From the NCBI GenBank assembly GCA_024763595.1, contig JANTFK010000129.1, positions 1 to 8,077 of the forward strand: DNA of 8,077 nt, given 5' to 3'. This stretch comes from Bacteroidales bacterium. Lineage in GTDB: Bacteria > Bacteroidota > Bacteroidia > Bacteroidales > GCA-2748055. This document shows positions 5,888 to 8,077 of this stretch, one piece after another. Every line of letters starts with the position of its first letter. The stretch's first letter is position 1. Made by a program: the position numbers and the translations under genes. A model generated the notes under the pieces. It ran no database searches, was not told where the DNA came from, and saw only the letters and a list, made by a program, of their open reading frames with translations.

Positions 5888-8077
5888 TTCAGTCTTTACA
5901 ATCTTGGTCAACCCCCTGACCTCTTCGGCCTCGAACCAGCGGAGCAGGTAGATTCCTCTTATCAGGTGCTGTACATCCACCTGGTAGATCTGGAAGCCCG
6001 GGGGTACTTCTGCATGCATGACCACCCTGCCGTTCATATCCAGGATCTCGTACCTTCCCTCCATTTCCATCACTCTGCCCAGGTTGACGTTGAGGGTTCT
6101 TTTAACCGGATTTGGATAGATATGCAGCGTTGACAACTTTCCGGGCAAAGCAGGGATTCCCACCGGTTCGGTATGGTAGTCAACTGCCGCCTGGAGTATG
6201 CGATCGGTCTTTCTGTCCAGAACAAAAACAGCTACTGCCAGATCTTCAATATCTTCTACATATGGCTGGTATGTCCAGGTTTGGACCAGGGTAGCACCTG
6301 ACTTCTTACTCCAGTCCTGACTGATCAGTTTACCTGCAGGGGTTGGCAACATATCAAGTACAACATTCCGGAAAAGCGTATCGCCATTGCCCCCGGTATA
6401 AGCGGACACAGCAGTTTCAAACACACACGTATAGAGTTGAACCGGCCCATTGAAAGTCTCTGCATTACGGTTCACTGTAACTGTAGATTCCAGGCTGTTC
6501 TCAAGCCAGCTAACGGAAAGATCAAGATCAAATTCCGGGAGATACAGCGATGTTAACTTAACCTGTTCAAGCTCCTGTTCATCAACGGGCAGCTCGAAAT
6601 CGAACCGGTATGAACCGGCACCACTGCCATTCAAAACAGCATACGGAATGTGTTGTACCCCAAGGAAGGATGACCTGGCCGATGCCGGGAAAGGATTGTT
6701 CCCATTCATGGGATCATAGCCCGGATAATTCATGTGGTACTGCAGATCAACCATATCTTTCTGATGTGCCAGACTGATAGCATCAACAATGCTGTCAGCT
6801 GTCAGAGCCGTCTCACTGTATGAGTTGGTGAAATACTCAAGCACCGTAAATTTTGATCTCTCGGCAATGACCAGGTTATCCATTGCAAACCCCCGGTTTC
6901 CTATTCCCTGGGTTCCATTACTGGCAATGGTTATTCTGAATGTCACCTGCAATTTTCCAGCCAGTTCATCCAGGTCATGCGCTGCCCATTTCCATTCCCG
7001 GTCGGGATTAAACACCGGTAGACCCCAACCTACCTCACTGCCTCCCGGTTTATTCACAATGCTATCCATGTTATACCATCCAATACCCGGACTTTTATTC
7101 CCGACTGTTACCCATTCCCTGTCATCGTTCCGGTATTGAAGCACAGCACCATTGAGCATGGGATTGAAGCTTTTCATAATATCCATCTGGATCATCGGAC
7201 GTTTCAAGCCGGAGAAATCGTAACATGGACTTTCGATCCATGATCGCTCCATATAACCGGCTACCGAAGATGGGAAATCGGTATACCAGGCACGGTTTCC
7301 GGGTTCACTTTTCTGTTCGCCAAAGTCCGGTTCCCCCCACTTCCAGCTGGCAAACCCGTCCGCAGCATGGACACTCCAAGAACCATTGTGGTCATTAAAA
7401 TCTTCCTGGTACGGCTCTGTACGCAGTTGAATGACTGGTTTTAAATTCAGTTGCTTTATCATGGTGTCGGAACACCCTGCTGTATTTGTAACATCCAGTT
7501 CGACTTCATAAACATCATGTTTTGAAAACAGGAAGGAGACGCTTTTACTGGTATCTACACCGGTCACATTTCCTAAAGAAAGTCCATCCAGGGTTCTGAA
7601 TGCCCACTGAAGCTTTGTTTCAGATCCAGGTTCATACCGGGAAGTATTCAAAAATTCCGTTGCTGTTCCATCTGTATAACAGTCACTTTTCCATGTAAAG
7701 TCAGCCTCCGGTGTCTCGCTGAAGCGAATCTCCTGTTCATGGGTAGCCACACAACCATTAAATGAAGATGCCGACAAAACAATTTTCCGTTTTCCCGGAT
7801 CCCTGTAAAAATGGACAGGATTAGGAAGATGGCTGGTATCCTCCGAATCACTCGCAATATCATCAAAATACCAGCTCCATGTTTCCACATCCAGCTTTTC
7901 AGCAGATGTATTATGGAATTCCACCGATTCCCCATTCCGTGAGATGCAGGATGAACTCACTGTAAAACTTAATTCAGGGGCATTTTTAACTTCTACAGTA
8001 GCCGTACCACTGCTGGTACAACCATATTTCCCCAATAGTGTACACGACAGTGTATTCTCTCCAATATTTGCCCTTGA
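5885..8077 (-). CDS. T9SS-targeted multidomain surface/secreted protein with PKD-like repeats (5' end cut by window edge)
   Basis: The frame is open to the right edge (730 residues visible), so the true start lies outside; a TTG at 8035 is only an internal codon. Numbering from the first visible codon, there is the end of one PKD/Ig-like repeat (to about 33), then two PKD-like repeats (about 34-119 and 124-213), each with a Cys near its start (44, 133) and in a closing GC (109, 202). Next is a jelly-roll/MAM-like beta module (about 222-405) ending in FAMDNLVI. A thioredoxin/Omp28-like domain (about 410-500) follows, opening LEYFTNSYSE where the family usually has a CxxC-type motif, so it is probably not a redox enzyme. 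After a beta-rich region, a C-terminal T9SS type A sorting domain (about 648-730) begins IYPNPVKRTLNV and includes ILDMNGRVV and RGIYLL. The protein should cross the outer membrane by T9SS and be attached or released. Its ligand or role is unknown; adhesion is the default inference. It is separated from the glycan operon by 108 bases with a likely promoter. Confidence 0.85.
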   Translation of the reverse strand, partial: SRANIGENTLSCTLLGKYGCTSSGTATVEVKNAPELSFTVSSSCISRNGESVEFHNTSAEKLDVETWSWYFDDIASDSEDTSHLPNPVHFYRDPGKRKIVLSASSFNGCVATHEQEIRFSETPEADFTWKSDCYTDGTATEFLNTSRYEPGSETKLQWAFRTLDGLSLGNVTGVDTSKSVSFLFSKHDVYEVELDVTNTAGCSDTMIKQLNLKPVIQLRTEPYQEDFNDHNGSWSVHAADGFASWKWGEPDFGEQKSEPGNRAWYTDFPSSVAGYMERSWIESPCYDFSGLKRPMIQMDIMKSFNPMLNGAVLQYRNDDREWVTVGNKSPGIGWYNMDSIVNKPGGSEVGWGLPVFNPDREWKWAAHDLDELAGKLQVTFRITIASNGTQGIGNRGFAMDNLVIAERSKFTVLEYFTNSYSETALTADSIVDAISLAHQKDMVDLQYHMNYPGYDPMNGNNPFPASARSSFLGVQHIPYAVLNGSGAGSYRFDFELPVDEQELEQVKLTSLYLPEFDLDLSVSWLENSLESTVTVNRNAETFNGPVQLYTCVFETAVSAYTGGNGDTLFRNVVLDMLPTPAGKLISQDWSKKSGATLVQTWTYQPYVEDIEDLAVAVFVLDRKTDRILQAAVDYHTEPVGIPALPGKLSTLHIYPNPVKRTLNVNLGRVMEMEGRYEILDMNGRVVMHAEVPPGFQIYQVDVQHLIRGIYLLRWFEAEEVRGLTKIVKTE

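Noticed and set aside
5777..6133. A 118-codon plus-strand open frame beginning in the intergenic gap
   Set aside because: Most of it is antisense to the T9SS sorting domain, which has clear coding signal. The product resembles no family I know, and its start lies within the repeat elements.
7648..7935. A 95-codon minus-strand open frame in another frame of the T9SS protein gene
   Set aside because: It overlaps a PKD-like repeat region that is clearly read in the main frame, and no domain is visible in the alternative product.
8033..8035. TTG as start codon of the T9SS protein
   Set aside because: The frame continues upstream to the window edge with a further 14 codons that read as part of a PKD/Ig-like repeat, and no signal peptide follows the TTG. 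The true start is outside the window.

Overview
The window looks like a Bacteroidota chromosome segment. Three signs support this: a protein ending in a type IX secretion system (T9SS) sorting domain after PKD-like repeats, a TAnnTTTG-type -7 promoter element, and start codons without clear Shine-Dalgarno sequences. Everything supported as coding is on the minus strand, so the biological order runs from high to low coordinates. No tRNA, rRNA, CRISPR array, transposase or integrase was found.

Right part (8077 to 5885): the 3' end of a large gene that enters from beyond the right edge. It encodes a secreted multidomain protein with PKD-like repeats, a jelly-roll-like module, a thioredoxin/Omp28-like domain without its cysteines, and a C-terminal T9SS type A sorting domain.

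Middle (5884 to 5777): the only real intergenic gap, 108 bases. It holds a likely Bacteroidota promoter (5799-5806), a direct repeat of a 12-base element containing the palindrome ACATGT with a third partial copy, and a 17-base-period tandem duplication over the stop codon of the upstream gene.

Left part (5776 to 1): five tightly packed genes, apparently one operon. They encode an oligosaccharide flippase (Wzx-like), a zinc-ribbon SAM methyltransferase, a family-4 glycosyltransferase, a CapA-like metallophosphatase-fold protein, and a CapK/phenylacetate-CoA-ligase-like adenylate-forming enzyme cut by the left edge. The junctions are a 1-base gap, two 4-base ATGA overlaps and a direct TAA-ATG abutment, so translational coupling is likely.

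The five genes read as part of a surface polysaccharide locus. The glycosyltransferase would extend a lipid-linked glycan, the methyltransferase and the CapA/CapK pair could modify it (for example with an activated carboxylic acid), and the flippase would move it across the inner membrane. No initiating glycosyltransferase, Wzy polymerase or Wza/Wzc export gene is visible, so the full locus probably continues to the left. The chemistry of the product cannot be read from this window.
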